Source: DASYYE01 sp035946955
GTDB taxonomy: Bacteria > Actinomycetota > Actinomycetes > Streptosporangiales > Streptosporangiaceae
Reading direction: 5' to 3'
Assembly (NCBI GenBank): GCA_035946955.1
Contig: DASYYE010000087.1
Location: 1-5,325, forward strand
Length of the DNA stretch: 5,325 nucleotides
Numbering within the stretch: position 1 is the stretch's first letter; each line of letters starts with the position of its first letter. The translations under genes were made by a program, and so were the position numbers. The notes under the pieces are model-generated. The model was given only the letters and a program-made list of their open reading frames with translations. It ran no database searches and had not been told where the DNA came from. Below are positions 1 through 5,200 of the stretch, piece after piece.

Positions 1-164
1 GCGGGCTGCCCGCCCGCCAGCGCGAGGCACTGGTGCTGAAGTTCTACGCCGACCTGTCAGAAGCGCAGATCGCCGCGGCCATGGGCATCAGCAAAGGCGC
101 GGTCAAGAGCCACACCTCACGCGCCATGGCCGCACTGCGGAGCGTCTTGGAGGTACACGCATGA
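1..164 (+). CDS. ECF sigma factor, SigE-like, C-terminal fragment (sigma-70 region 4)
   Basis: This is the last 53 codons of an RNA polymerase sigma factor; the 5' part lies outside the window. The reading frame starts at base 3 and ends with TGA at 162-164. The visible protein carries LPARQREALVLKFYADLSEAQIAAAMGI and then SKGAVKSHTSRAMAALRSVLE. This is the typical helix-turn-helix of sigma region 4, which contacts the -35 element. The segments LSEAQIAAAMGIS and GAVKSH are the turn and the recognition helix. The wording is closest to the SigE-like ECF sigma factors of actinobacteria, such as the SigE70 subfamily; that subfamily call comes from memory of the family, not from a search. The stop overlaps an ATG at 161 (ATGA) that has a GGAGG at 149-153, which implies translational coupling to the next gene. 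That gene encodes a membrane protein and could be the partner or anti-sigma factor. Confidence 0.9.
   Translation, partial: GLPARQREALVLKFYADLSEAQIAAAMGISKGAVKSHTSRAMAALRSVLEVHA
149..153 (+). promoter_or_regulatory. Strong Shine-Dalgarno (GGAGG) inside the sigma factor gene
   Basis: GGAGG lies 7 nt before the ATG at 161, which is ideal spacing. It is the best ribosome binding site in the left part of the window. It points to an ATG overlapping the sigma stop codon, not to the ATGs at 196 or 205 that open the long downstream frame. This mismatch is the main reason to suspect a frameshift at the G run (170-176). Confidence 0.6.
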
Positions 165-208
165 AGCCCGGGGGGGCCAACTGTGGCCGGGAGCGATGCA
201 GCCCATGA
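161..208 (+). CDS. 15-codon ORF between the sigma factor and membrane-protein genes (leader or frameshifted start)
   Basis: The ORF reads MKPGGANCGRERCSP. It starts at the ATG of the ATGA overlap with the sigma stop and ends with TGA at 206-208, which overlaps the ATG at 205 in a second ATGA. It has a well-placed GGAGG upstream and contains seven Gs in a row (170-176). Three readings are possible. It may be a tiny coupling peptide that hands ribosomes to the gene at 205. It may be the true start of the downstream gene, brought into frame by a -1 ribosomal slip or by transcript slippage on the G run. Or it may be an assembly error with one G missing. With eight Gs the frame reads on with no stop into the downstream protein. 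A stable 15-residue product is not something the sequence can prove. Confidence 0.35.
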   Translation: MKPGGANCGRERCSP

Positions 209-1188
209 CAACAGGAGACAGCGACTTCGACGAGCTCCTCCGCTCAGCCCTGCAATCAGTCGCGGACCCGATCGAGCCGATGGGAGACGGCCTGTCGCGC
301 ATCCGTGAGCGGATCGACAAGCCATGGCTGTGGCGGCGGTTGTCGTTGTTCGTGAACGATTGCGTGGACTTGGCCTGGCTGGTCATCATCAGGTGCGAGC
401 CGGCCCTCGAGTGGGCACGCACCAAACTGGCCACTGCCAGGGTGGCGCTGTCCGCGTTGCTGCGCCGGTGGTGTGGCCCCGCGCTGGACGCGGCGGCCCC
501 GCTCATTGCACGGGTGAGACCGAGGCTTGAGCACCTGGCGTCACAGGGGCGGGCTGTCATGGCCCGGGCGCTGCTGTCGGCCCGGCAAGGTGCTGACCAG
601 GTCTACCAGCGCAAGGCCTGGCTGCGTCCGCTGATCGTGGGGGCTGCTGTGGTCACTCTGGTCGTCGGAGTGGCCTATGGGCTCAACCCGGTGCGCACCA
701 CGATCACCAGCATCGGGCAGATAACCGGCGGGGTTGGCAGCGGTCACAACGGCAACGGGAGCGCGGACACGGCCGGCAGCAGCCGTGTGCAGGGCCAGCA
801 CGGCCACGGCCATACCGGGCACCACCCCGGCGGTCATGCGGGGAGCCGCAGGCACCCGCGGGCGGGCACGGCACAGCCGAACTGCCGCCGCACGCCCACC
901 CCGTCCCCCCAGGGCAGCGACAGCGCATCGCCGACCCCCACGGACACCGCCACCCCGACACCAACCGGGTCGCCGACGCCCACGCCCACACCGACCACCA
1001 CGCCGACGCCCACACCCACCACGACCACCCAACTGACCCCCTCACCATTGGCGGTCAGCAACAGGACAGGCGGGTGCTCCAGCCCGCCGCCGCCGTCGGT
1101 AGGTCCCACCACCGCGAGCAGCACACCGGCCCAGAGCCAGACAACAGGGACGACCGGCGAGCCCGGTGAGACTGGCCGGACCCCCTAG
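196..1188 (+). CDS. Single-pass membrane protein with Pro/Thr-rich outer tail, possible sigma-factor partner
   Basis: I do not recognise a named family. Numbering from ATG 196 gives 330 residues. Residues 10-40 (DFDELLRSALQSVADPIEP, then GDGLSRIRERI) resemble the short N-terminal segment of membrane proteins encoded next to SigE-like sigma factors in actinobacteria. Residues 41-143 are basic, helical-looking and probably cytoplasmic. One clear transmembrane helix spans about 145-163, preceded by RKAWLR, which suggests N-in/C-out topology. The outer part has a Gly/His-rich stretch (about 178-220), a Thr-Pro repeat spacer (233-280) and a Ser/Thr/Pro tail, with Cys at 230 and 294. By analogy the spacer may cross the cell wall. 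The context suggests an anti-sigma or sensor role, but no zinc-binding anti-sigma HxxxCxxC motif is visible. The start is uncertain: GGGAG at 189-193 is 2 nt from ATG 196 and 11 nt from ATG 205, and ATG 161 would be in frame if the G run were one longer. The last four bases overlap rsmE on the other strand. Confidence 0.75.
   Translation: MQPMTTGDSDFDELLRSALQSVADPIEPMGDGLSRIRERIDKPWLWRRLSLFVNDCVDLAWLVIIRCEPALEWARTKLATARVALSALLRRWCGPALDAAAPLIARVRPRLEHLASQGRAVMARALLSARQGADQVYQRKAWLRPLIVGAAVVTLVVGVAYGLNPVRTTITSIGQITGGVGSGHNGNGSADTAGSSRVQGQHGHGHTGHHPGGHAGSRRHPRAGTAQPNCRRTPTPSPQGSDSASPTPTDTATPTPTGSPTPTPTPTTTPTPTPTTTTQLTPSPLAVSNRTGGCSSPPPPSVGPTTASSTPAQSQTTGTTGEPGETGRTP
892..1035 (+). repeat. Low-complexity Thr-Pro coding repeat
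   Basis: This stretch encodes residues 233-280 of the membrane protein and is built mainly of ACGCCC, ACACCC and ACCACG units (Thr-Pro and Thr-Thr). It is degenerate, not a perfect tandem array, but long enough to be prone to slippage and length variation between strains. The protein segment is expected to be extended, and Thr-rich segments of this kind are often O-mannosylated in actinobacteria (family knowledge, not visible here). Confidence 0.8.
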
Positions 1189-2030
1189 GACTGGCCTGCT
1201 GCCAATGGGGTGTCCCAGCGGCCGGTGCGGCTGAGCAGGACCGCGGCCGCGACCACGCCCGCGGAGGACGTGCGGAGCACCGTGGGGCCAAGGCAGGCGC
1301 GCACCGCACCCGCTGCCACGAGCGCGCCGGTCTCGGTGGGGCTCACCCCACCCTCGGGCCCCACCACCACCACGATCTCGCCGGAAGCGGGCACGGGCAG
1401 GTGGGCGAGTGCCACCTGCCCAGCAGGGTCCAGCAGGACCGCCAGCCGTGCCTGTGCTACGCGAGTGAGCAGTCCTGCGGTGCTCACCAGCGGCGCCACC
1501 TCGGGCAGCCAGGCGCGGCGTGCCTGCTTGGCCGCTTCCCGGGCGGTCGCCTGCCAGCGTTGCGCGGAGCGGGCGCCACGCTCACCCTCCCACCGGGTGA
1601 CGCAGTGCTGTGCCGCCCACGGCACGATGGCGTCCACCCCGGCCTCGGTCATGAGCTCCACGGCAAGCTGACCACGGTCCCCCTTCGGCAGCGCCTGGGC
1701 CACTACCAGCGTGAGGTCGGGCCGCGGCTGGGACCGGCGGGAGCGGACCACCAGTTCGAGGGCCCCGGCCCGGGCGGCCGTGACTACGCATTCGGCCATG
1801 AGCCCGGAGCCGTCGCTGAGGTCGACCCTCTCTCCAGGGCCCAGCCGCCGCACCGTCGCCGCATGCCTGCCCTCGCTGCCGCCGAGCACCACGACGTCGC
1901 CCGCCAGGTCAGCCGTGGCACACAGGAACACCGGCGGGGTGCTAGTCCCGCTCGCCTGCAGGGCGCCTGAGGGCACTGCCTTTCGCGGAGGGCTAGTCCC
2001 GCCCGGTGATTCAGCGCCCGTTGAAGGCAT
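1185..2030 (-). CDS. rsmE: 16S rRNA (uracil-1498-N3)-methyltransferase RsmE
   Basis: RsmE uses S-adenosylmethionine to methylate N3 of U1498 in 16S rRNA of the 30S subunit, near the decoding centre. The 281-residue frame shows the family signatures in order: EGRHAATVRRLGPGE (53-67) of the N-terminal PUA-like domain; KGDRGQLAVELMTEAGVDAIVPW (about 116-138); a central REAAKQARR; then the SPOUT knot with VVVGPEGGVSPTE and LGPTVLRTSSAG. The GPEGG loop and the LRTSSAG segment form the cofactor site, and the S-S-A variant is close to the LRTSTAG of many actinobacteria. Homology starts near residue 34 (VFL). The ATG at 2030 overlaps dnaJ by 20 nt and gives an extra N-terminal arm; GTG at 1976 is an alternative. 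Neither has a well-spaced ribosome binding site. It is the third gene of the hrcA-dnaJ-rsmE operon. Its TAG shares CTAG with the convergent gene's stop. Confidence 0.92.
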   Translation of the reverse strand: MPSTGAESPGGTSPPRKAVPSGALQASGTSTPPVFLCATADLAGDVVVLGGSEGRHAATVRRLGPGERVDLSDGSGLMAECVVTAARAGALELVVRSRRSQPRPDLTLVVAQALPKGDRGQLAVELMTEAGVDAIVPWAAQHCVTRWEGERGARSAQRWQATAREAAKQARRAWLPEVAPLVSTAGLLTRVAQARLAVLLDPAGQVALAHLPVPASGEIVVVVGPEGGVSPTETGALVAAGAVRACLGPTVLRTSSAGVVAAAVLLSRTGRWDTPLAAGQS

Positions 2031-3147
2031 CCCTCAGGCGGGAGAAGAACCCTTGCTGGCCTGGGGCGAACCGGCCGGGCGGGGTCTCTTCCCCGCGCAG
2101 CTTCGCCAGCTGGCGCATGAGCGCCTCCTGCTCCTCGTCCAGCTTGACCGGGGTCTCGACGGTCACGTGGATGATCAGGTCGCCGCGGCCCGCGCTGTTC
2201 AGGTGCCGCACCCCGAGGCCGTACAGCGGTATGACCTGGCCGGACTGTGTGCCCGGGCGGATGTCGAGTTCCCGTGGGCCGTCCAGGGTCTCCACCGTCA
2301 GGGCGGCGCCCAGTGCGGCGGCCGTCACCGGGATCGTCACGGTGCAGTGCAGGTCGTCGCCATGGCGCTCGAAGATCGCGTGCGGGCGCTGGACGACCTC
2401 CAGGAACAGGTCTCCTGGCGGCCCGCCACCCTGGCCGACCTCGCCCTCGCCGGCGAGCTGGATGTGGGTGCCGTCTTCCACACCCGGGGGGATGCGGACC
2501 TTGATGGTGCGGCGGGTGCGGACCCGGCCATCGCCATCGCACTCTGGGCACGGACGGTGGATGACCGTGCCGAACCCGCCACATGCGGGGCACGGCCGGG
2601 TCGCCATGACCTGGCCCAGGAACGAGCGGGTCACCTGGGAGACCTCGCCGCGCCCAGCACACGTGTCGCAGGTCTCCGGGTGCGTGCCCGGCGCGGTGCC
2701 CTCCCCGGAACAGGTGGGGCACACCACGGCGGTGTCCACGACCAGTTCCCTGGTCGTCCCGAACGCGCACTCCGACAGGTCCAGGTCCACCCGCAGCGTG
2801 GCATTGCGGCCCCGCCGGGCCCGGCTGCGCGGGCCACGTGATGCCGTGCCTGTGCCGAAGAACGCGTCCATGATGTCGCTGAAGGGGAACCCGGCCCCGA
2901 ACCCGGCCGGGCCGCCAGCGGCCCCGGCGCGGGCGAACGGGTCCACGCCCACGTCGTACATCTGGCGCTTCTCCGGGTCAGAGAGCACCTCATAGGCCTG
3001 GGTGATCTCCTTGAACCGCTCCTGCGTCTGCGGGTCCGGGTTGACGTCAGGGTGCAGTTCACGCGCGAGCCGCCGGTACGCCTTTTTGATCTCGTCCTGG
3101 TTTGCGTCGCGCCGCACCCCCAGGACGGCGTAGAAGTCCCCCGCCAC
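2011..3147 (-). CDS. dnaJ: Type I DnaJ (Hsp40) co-chaperone
   Basis: DnaJ binds unfolded proteins and delivers them to DnaK, stimulating its ATPase. The 378-residue protein is of full family length. It has a J domain (1-66) with HPD at 32-34 and the basic helix II KKAYRRLARELHP. A Gly/Phe-rich linker follows (about 71-100). Four CxxCxGxG-type zinc-finger repeats come next: CPTCSGEG (143), CDTCAGRG (160), CPACGGFG (186) and CPECDGDG (200). All eight cysteines are present. The two C-terminal beta domains follow, with IPPGVEDGTHIQLAGEGE (219-236) and PRELDIRPGTQSGQ. The start is GTG at 3147-3145, overlapping the hrcA TAG by one base (TAGTG), which suggests coupled translation. No dnaK or grpE is present. 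Actinobacteria often carry one dnaJ with dnaK and a second (often called dnaJ2) after hrcA, and this is probably the second. Confidence 0.96.
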   Translation of the reverse strand: MAGDFYAVLGVRRDANQDEIKKAYRRLARELHPDVNPDPQTQERFKEITQAYEVLSDPEKRQMYDVGVDPFARAGAAGGPAGFGAGFPFSDIMDAFFGTGTASRGPRSRARRGRNATLRVDLDLSECAFGTTRELVVDTAVVCPTCSGEGTAPGTHPETCDTCAGRGEVSQVTRSFLGQVMATRPCPACGGFGTVIHRPCPECDGDGRVRTRRTIKVRIPPGVEDGTHIQLAGEGEVGQGGGPPGDLFLEVVQRPHAIFERHGDDLHCTVTIPVTAAALGAALTVETLDGPRELDIRPGTQSGQVIPLYGLGVRHLNSAGRGDLIIHVTVETPVKLDEEQEALMRQLAKLRGEETPPGRFAPGQQGFFSRLRDAFNGR

Positions 3148-4160
3148 TACGAACCCGCCAGGATCTGGCCTACGTACCTTGCCACCGCGCGTACCGCTCC
3201 CATCGCTGTCGGGTAGTCCATCCTGGTCGGGCCGATCACCCCGAGCCGGGCGAGTGCCTGGTCATTGCTGCCGTACCCCGCCGACACCAGCGACGTGGTG
3301 CGCAGCCCCTCCACCGGGTTCTCCGCGCCGATCCAGACGGTCACTGCTGACTGGTCCGTGGACTCCCCCAGCAGCCGCATGAGCACCACCTGCTCTTCAA
3401 GCGATTCCAGGACTTCACGCAGGCTCTGCGAGAAGTCCCCCGAGGCAAGGTTCGCGGCCCCGCCCACCACGACCCGCTCCTCGTTGCGCTCGACCACAGT
3501 CTCCAGGATCACTGAGAACACTGCTGCCGCATTGGGCCGCGCGGCGGGCTGCACCCGGTCAGGCAGGTCAGCGATAACCGAGGCCACCTCGGCGAGCTTG
3601 CGCCCCACCAGGAAGGCGTTCAGCAGCGCCCGCAAGTGCGCGACATCGGCCTCGTCGGCCGAGTCAGGCAGGTCCACGTTACGCTGCTCCACCCGCCCGG
3701 TGTCGGTAATCACCACCAGCAGGATCCGCTTTGCGGTCAGCGGCACGAGTTCGACGTGCCTGACCACCGACCGGCTCAGGGACGGGTACTGGACCAGCGC
3801 GACCTGCCGGGTGAGCTGAGCCAGCAGCCGCACCGTCCGTGTCACGACGTCGTCGAGGTCATAGGCGCCAGCCAGGAATGCCTCGATCGCACGGCGCTCC
3901 GCCGACGACAGGGGCTTGACCCCAGCCAGCCGGTCGACGAACAGGCGGTACCCCTTGTCGGTGGGGACCCGGCCCGCGCTGGTGTGCGGCTGCACAATGT
4001 AGCCCTGCTCTTCCAGGACTGCCATGTCGTTGCGGACGGTCGCGGAGGACACGTCCAGGTGGTGGCGGTCCACGAGGGACTTCGACCCCACGGGCTCCAT
4101 GGTGGAGACGTAGTCCTGCACGATGGCACGCAACACGGCGAGCTTTCTGTCATCGAGCAT
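3147..4160 (-). CDS. hrcA: Heat-inducible transcription repressor HrcA
   Basis: HrcA binds CIRCE operators and represses heat-shock genes; in other bacteria its folding depends on GroEL, which makes it a sensor of chaperone load. The 337-residue protein opens with MLDDRKLAVLRAIVQDYVSTMEPVGSKSL and a winged helix with VSSATVRNDMAVLEEQGYI (37-55) and SAGRVPTDKGYR (61-72), both hallmark family motifs. The C-terminal part keeps IGAENP (278-283), GYG and GPTRMDYPTAMGAVR (310-324). The start at ATG 4160 was chosen because GGAGG at 4171-4167 sits 7 nt upstream and the family motif begins right there. A 16-codon extension to 4208 would run through the CIRCE element and is unlikely. It is the first gene of the operon with dnaJ and rsmE and is very likely autoregulated. 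Confidence 0.96.
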   Translation of the reverse strand: MLDDRKLAVLRAIVQDYVSTMEPVGSKSLVDRHHLDVSSATVRNDMAVLEEQGYIVQPHTSAGRVPTDKGYRLFVDRLAGVKPLSSAERRAIEAFLAGAYDLDDVVTRTVRLLAQLTRQVALVQYPSLSRSVVRHVELVPLTAKRILLVVITDTGRVEQRNVDLPDSADEADVAHLRALLNAFLVGRKLAEVASVIADLPDRVQPAARPNAAAVFSVILETVVERNEERVVVGGAANLASGDFSQSLREVLESLEEQVVLMRLLGESTDQSAVTVWIGAENPVEGLRTTSLVSAGYGSNDQALARLGVIGPTRMDYPTAMGAVRAVARYVGQILAGS

Positions 4161-4166
4161 GGACCA

Positions 4167-4171
4167 CCTCC
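4167..4171 (-). promoter_or_regulatory. hrcA ribosome binding site (GGAGG)
   Basis: On the minus strand GGAGG is followed by 7 nt (GTGGTCC) and then ATG at 4160. This fixes the hrcA start and rules out the longer in-frame opening at 4208. Confidence 0.75.
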
Positions 4172-4181
4172 CCGCCGGCCA

Positions 4182-4208
4182 CTGGCACTCCGGCTCCCTG
4201 AGTGCCAA
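4182..4208 (-). promoter_or_regulatory. CIRCE operator (HrcA binding site)
   Basis: The plus strand reads CTGGCACTC, a 9-base spacer (4191-4199), then GAGTGCCAA. The arms are complementary at 8 of 9 positions. Compared with the CIRCE consensus TTAGCACTC-N9-GAGTGCTAA, the left arm matches 7 of 9 and the right arm 8 of 9, with the required 9-nt spacer. It lies 22 bp upstream of the hrcA ATG and just downstream of a candidate -10 box, so HrcA bound here would block transcription of hrcA-dnaJ-rsmE. The paired changes to G/C at the third arm position fit a high-GC genome and keep the symmetry. Confidence 0.92.
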
Positions 4209-4213
4209 GTGTA
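4208..4213 (-). promoter_or_regulatory. Candidate -10 box for the hrcA operon
   Basis: The minus strand reads TACACT, which fits the TAnnnT pattern of actinobacterial housekeeping promoters. It abuts the CIRCE element, so the transcription start would fall inside the operator, as is common for HrcA-controlled genes. No convincing -35 box is seen at 16-18 bp spacing, so this is a weak call that rests mostly on position. Confidence 0.3.
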
Positions 4214-4432
4214 TGTGGACAGGGCACCGGGGGCATCAGCGAACAGTGGTGCTCGTCAGGCCAACCGGGCATGACATGAACATTGCCAGCCCCCAGACAG
4301 ACGACTAACTCCATCATGGCAGGTGTGCCCTGATATGGAAGTTGATCGGTTTGGTCAAGTGAGCGTTTGGCGTGTTGGTCACATAGCCGCGACTGCGTAG
4401 CCTGGAGAGTGAACCTTCTCGCCGGGGAGCCG
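4209..4432. other. Divergent intergenic region between hrcA and the DUF4870 gene
   Basis: This 224-bp stretch separates two divergent genes and is less GC-rich than the coding DNA around it. Besides the two weak promoter candidates it holds an imperfect inverted repeat (CCATCATGGCA at 4312-4322 against TGCCCTGATATGG at 4327-4339, with a 2-nt bulge and a mismatch). No ORF with coding character, no RNA gene and no second CIRCE copy were found. Confidence 0.5.
4375..4403 (+). promoter_or_regulatory. Candidate sigma-70-type promoter for the DUF4870 gene
   Basis: TTGGTC (4375-4380) and TAGCCT (4398-4403) are 17 bp apart, 30 bp before the ATG at 4433. Each box matches the TTGACA/TATAAT consensus only in part. 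In a GC-rich intergenic region such a pair can occur by chance, so confidence is low. Confidence 0.25.
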
Positions 4433-5170
4433 ATGACACGCCACTCGCCTGACTATCCGTCCGACGAACTGGCCCCTCCAGGGGGCCAGCCGATGCGCCC
4501 GAGCGAGTGGGGGGCACCCGAGCCCACCTACCCGGGCGACGCCTGGACCATTGGCGACCCGGCACCCGCAGACCCCGTCCCAGCCCAGCGCTTCGCCGCG
4601 GACCTGCCTGCCGCGGACCAGCTCCCCGCTGCATATGCCTCGCCCAGCTACCCCGTTGCTGAGCACTTCCCGGTCGGGGAGCACTTCCCAGCCGGGGATG
4701 GCTACCCAGCTGAGAATGGCTACCCAGCCGACGAAGGCTACGAACTGGCCTCCGAGGAGGAGCCCGCGCAGGCACGCCCGGCCGCCAGCCGGATCCCAGG
4801 GGGGCAGTACTGGCCAGACCAGCGGGAGGCCCGCCGGGCCATGGCCGCGTACCTGACCGTCCCGTTCTTTGGTTTGGTGGTCCCGCTCGTGGTCTACCTG
4901 GGCGCCCGGCGCAGGTACCCGTGGCTGCGCGCGCACGCCGCACAGGCATTGAACGTGTGGGTCACGGTGTCGCTGTACGAGGTGTCCATCACGCTGATGG
5001 GGGTCATGCTCGCGCTCGACAGCATCCAGGTCGCTGTCATCGTGGTGCTGCCCGTCCTGGTGGTGCTGTGGCTCACCGCCCTGGTGTTCCTCATCCGGGC
5101 GGCCGGCAAGGCCAGCCGCGGTGATGAGTACGCCTTCCCGCACTGGCTGTGCACGCGGGTGGCCCGCTAA
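4433..5170 (+). CDS. DUF4870-type membrane protein with acidic, proline-rich N-terminal arm
   Basis: The biochemical function is unknown. The last ~110 residues of 245 match the DUF4870 (Tic20-like) pattern: AYLTVPFFGLVVPLVVYLGARRR, then PWLRAHAAQALN, a two-helix hydrophobic stretch, and IRAAGKASRGDEYAFP at the end. Three membrane helices are visible at about 138-157, 171-195 and 199-222. The arm (1-130) is rich in Pro, Ala, Glu and Asp, probably disordered and cytoplasmic, and holds hexapeptide repeats at 73-108. DUF4870 proteins usually have a much shorter leader. The ATG at 4433 has GGGGAG at 4424-4429, only 3 nt away. In-frame alternatives are TTG 4367, GTG 4409 and ATG 4493. It is divergent from the hrcA operon and transcribed alone. 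The CIRCE element is on the far side of the intergenic region, over 220 bp away, so shared HrcA control is unlikely. No hairpin terminator is seen after the TAA. Confidence 0.85.
   Translation: MTRHSPDYPSDELAPPGGQPMRPSEWGAPEPTYPGDAWTIGDPAPADPVPAQRFAADLPAADQLPAAYASPSYPVAEHFPVGEHFPAGDGYPAENGYPADEGYELASEEEPAQARPAASRIPGGQYWPDQREARRAMAAYLTVPFFGLVVPLVVYLGARRRYPWLRAHAAQALNVWVTVSLYEVSITLMGVMLALDSIQVAVIVVLPVLVVLWLTALVFLIRAAGKASRGDEYAFPHWLCTRVAR
4649..4756 (+). repeat. Six degenerate 18-bp (hexapeptide) coding repeats
   Basis: Within the arm of the DUF4870-type protein six consecutive 18-base units encode YPVAEH, FPVGEH, FPAGDG, YPAENG, YPADEG and a diverged YELASE. The pattern is aromatic-Pro-small-x-acidic-His/Gly (loosely). 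Units 4 and 5 are the closest pair, which suggests recent duplication. The regular aromatic-proline spacing could serve as a binding surface for a protein partner, but no partner is indicated. Confidence 0.75.
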
Positions 5171-5200
5171 CAGGCCGGAAGTCCCCTAGTGCTACGTTCC

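Noticed and set aside
892..1035. Tandem repeats considered as a CRISPR array
   Set aside because: There are no spacers and no fixed repeat length. The units encode in-frame Thr-Pro within a longer gene.
541..1124. Minus-strand frames rich in Gly/Val/Arg opposite the Thr-Pro region
   Set aside because: They are the reverse reading of the ACGCCC/ACACCC repeats (GVGVGV and similar) and carry no motif.
1169..1196. Direct repeat GACTGGCC (1170-1177 and 1189-1196) around the shared stop as a recombination or attachment site
   Set aside because: It is only 8 bp long and GC-rich in a GC-rich genome, with no integrase or tRNA nearby. Chance is sufficient.
1711..2995. Long plus-strand open frames (1711-2841 and 2006-2995) opposite rsmE and dnaJ
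   Set aside because: They are antisense to genes with complete family motifs, have arginine/proline/serine-rich low-complexity products, and lack family signatures. High GC content makes such frames common.
4161..4208. 16-codon upstream extension of hrcA to 4208
   Set aside because: It would translate through the CIRCE element and the ribosome binding site, and its residues do not match HrcA. The ATG at 4160 has an ideal GGAGG.
4312..4339. Imperfect inverted repeat as a terminator or operator
   Set aside because: The stem has a bulge and a mismatch and there is no T run. It lies between divergent genes, where a terminator is not expected. It could be an operator, but nothing supports a specific regulator.
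4367..4432. TTG start at 4367 for the DUF4870 gene
   Set aside because: The extra 22 residues overlap the candidate promoter, and no ribosome binding site precedes the TTG.
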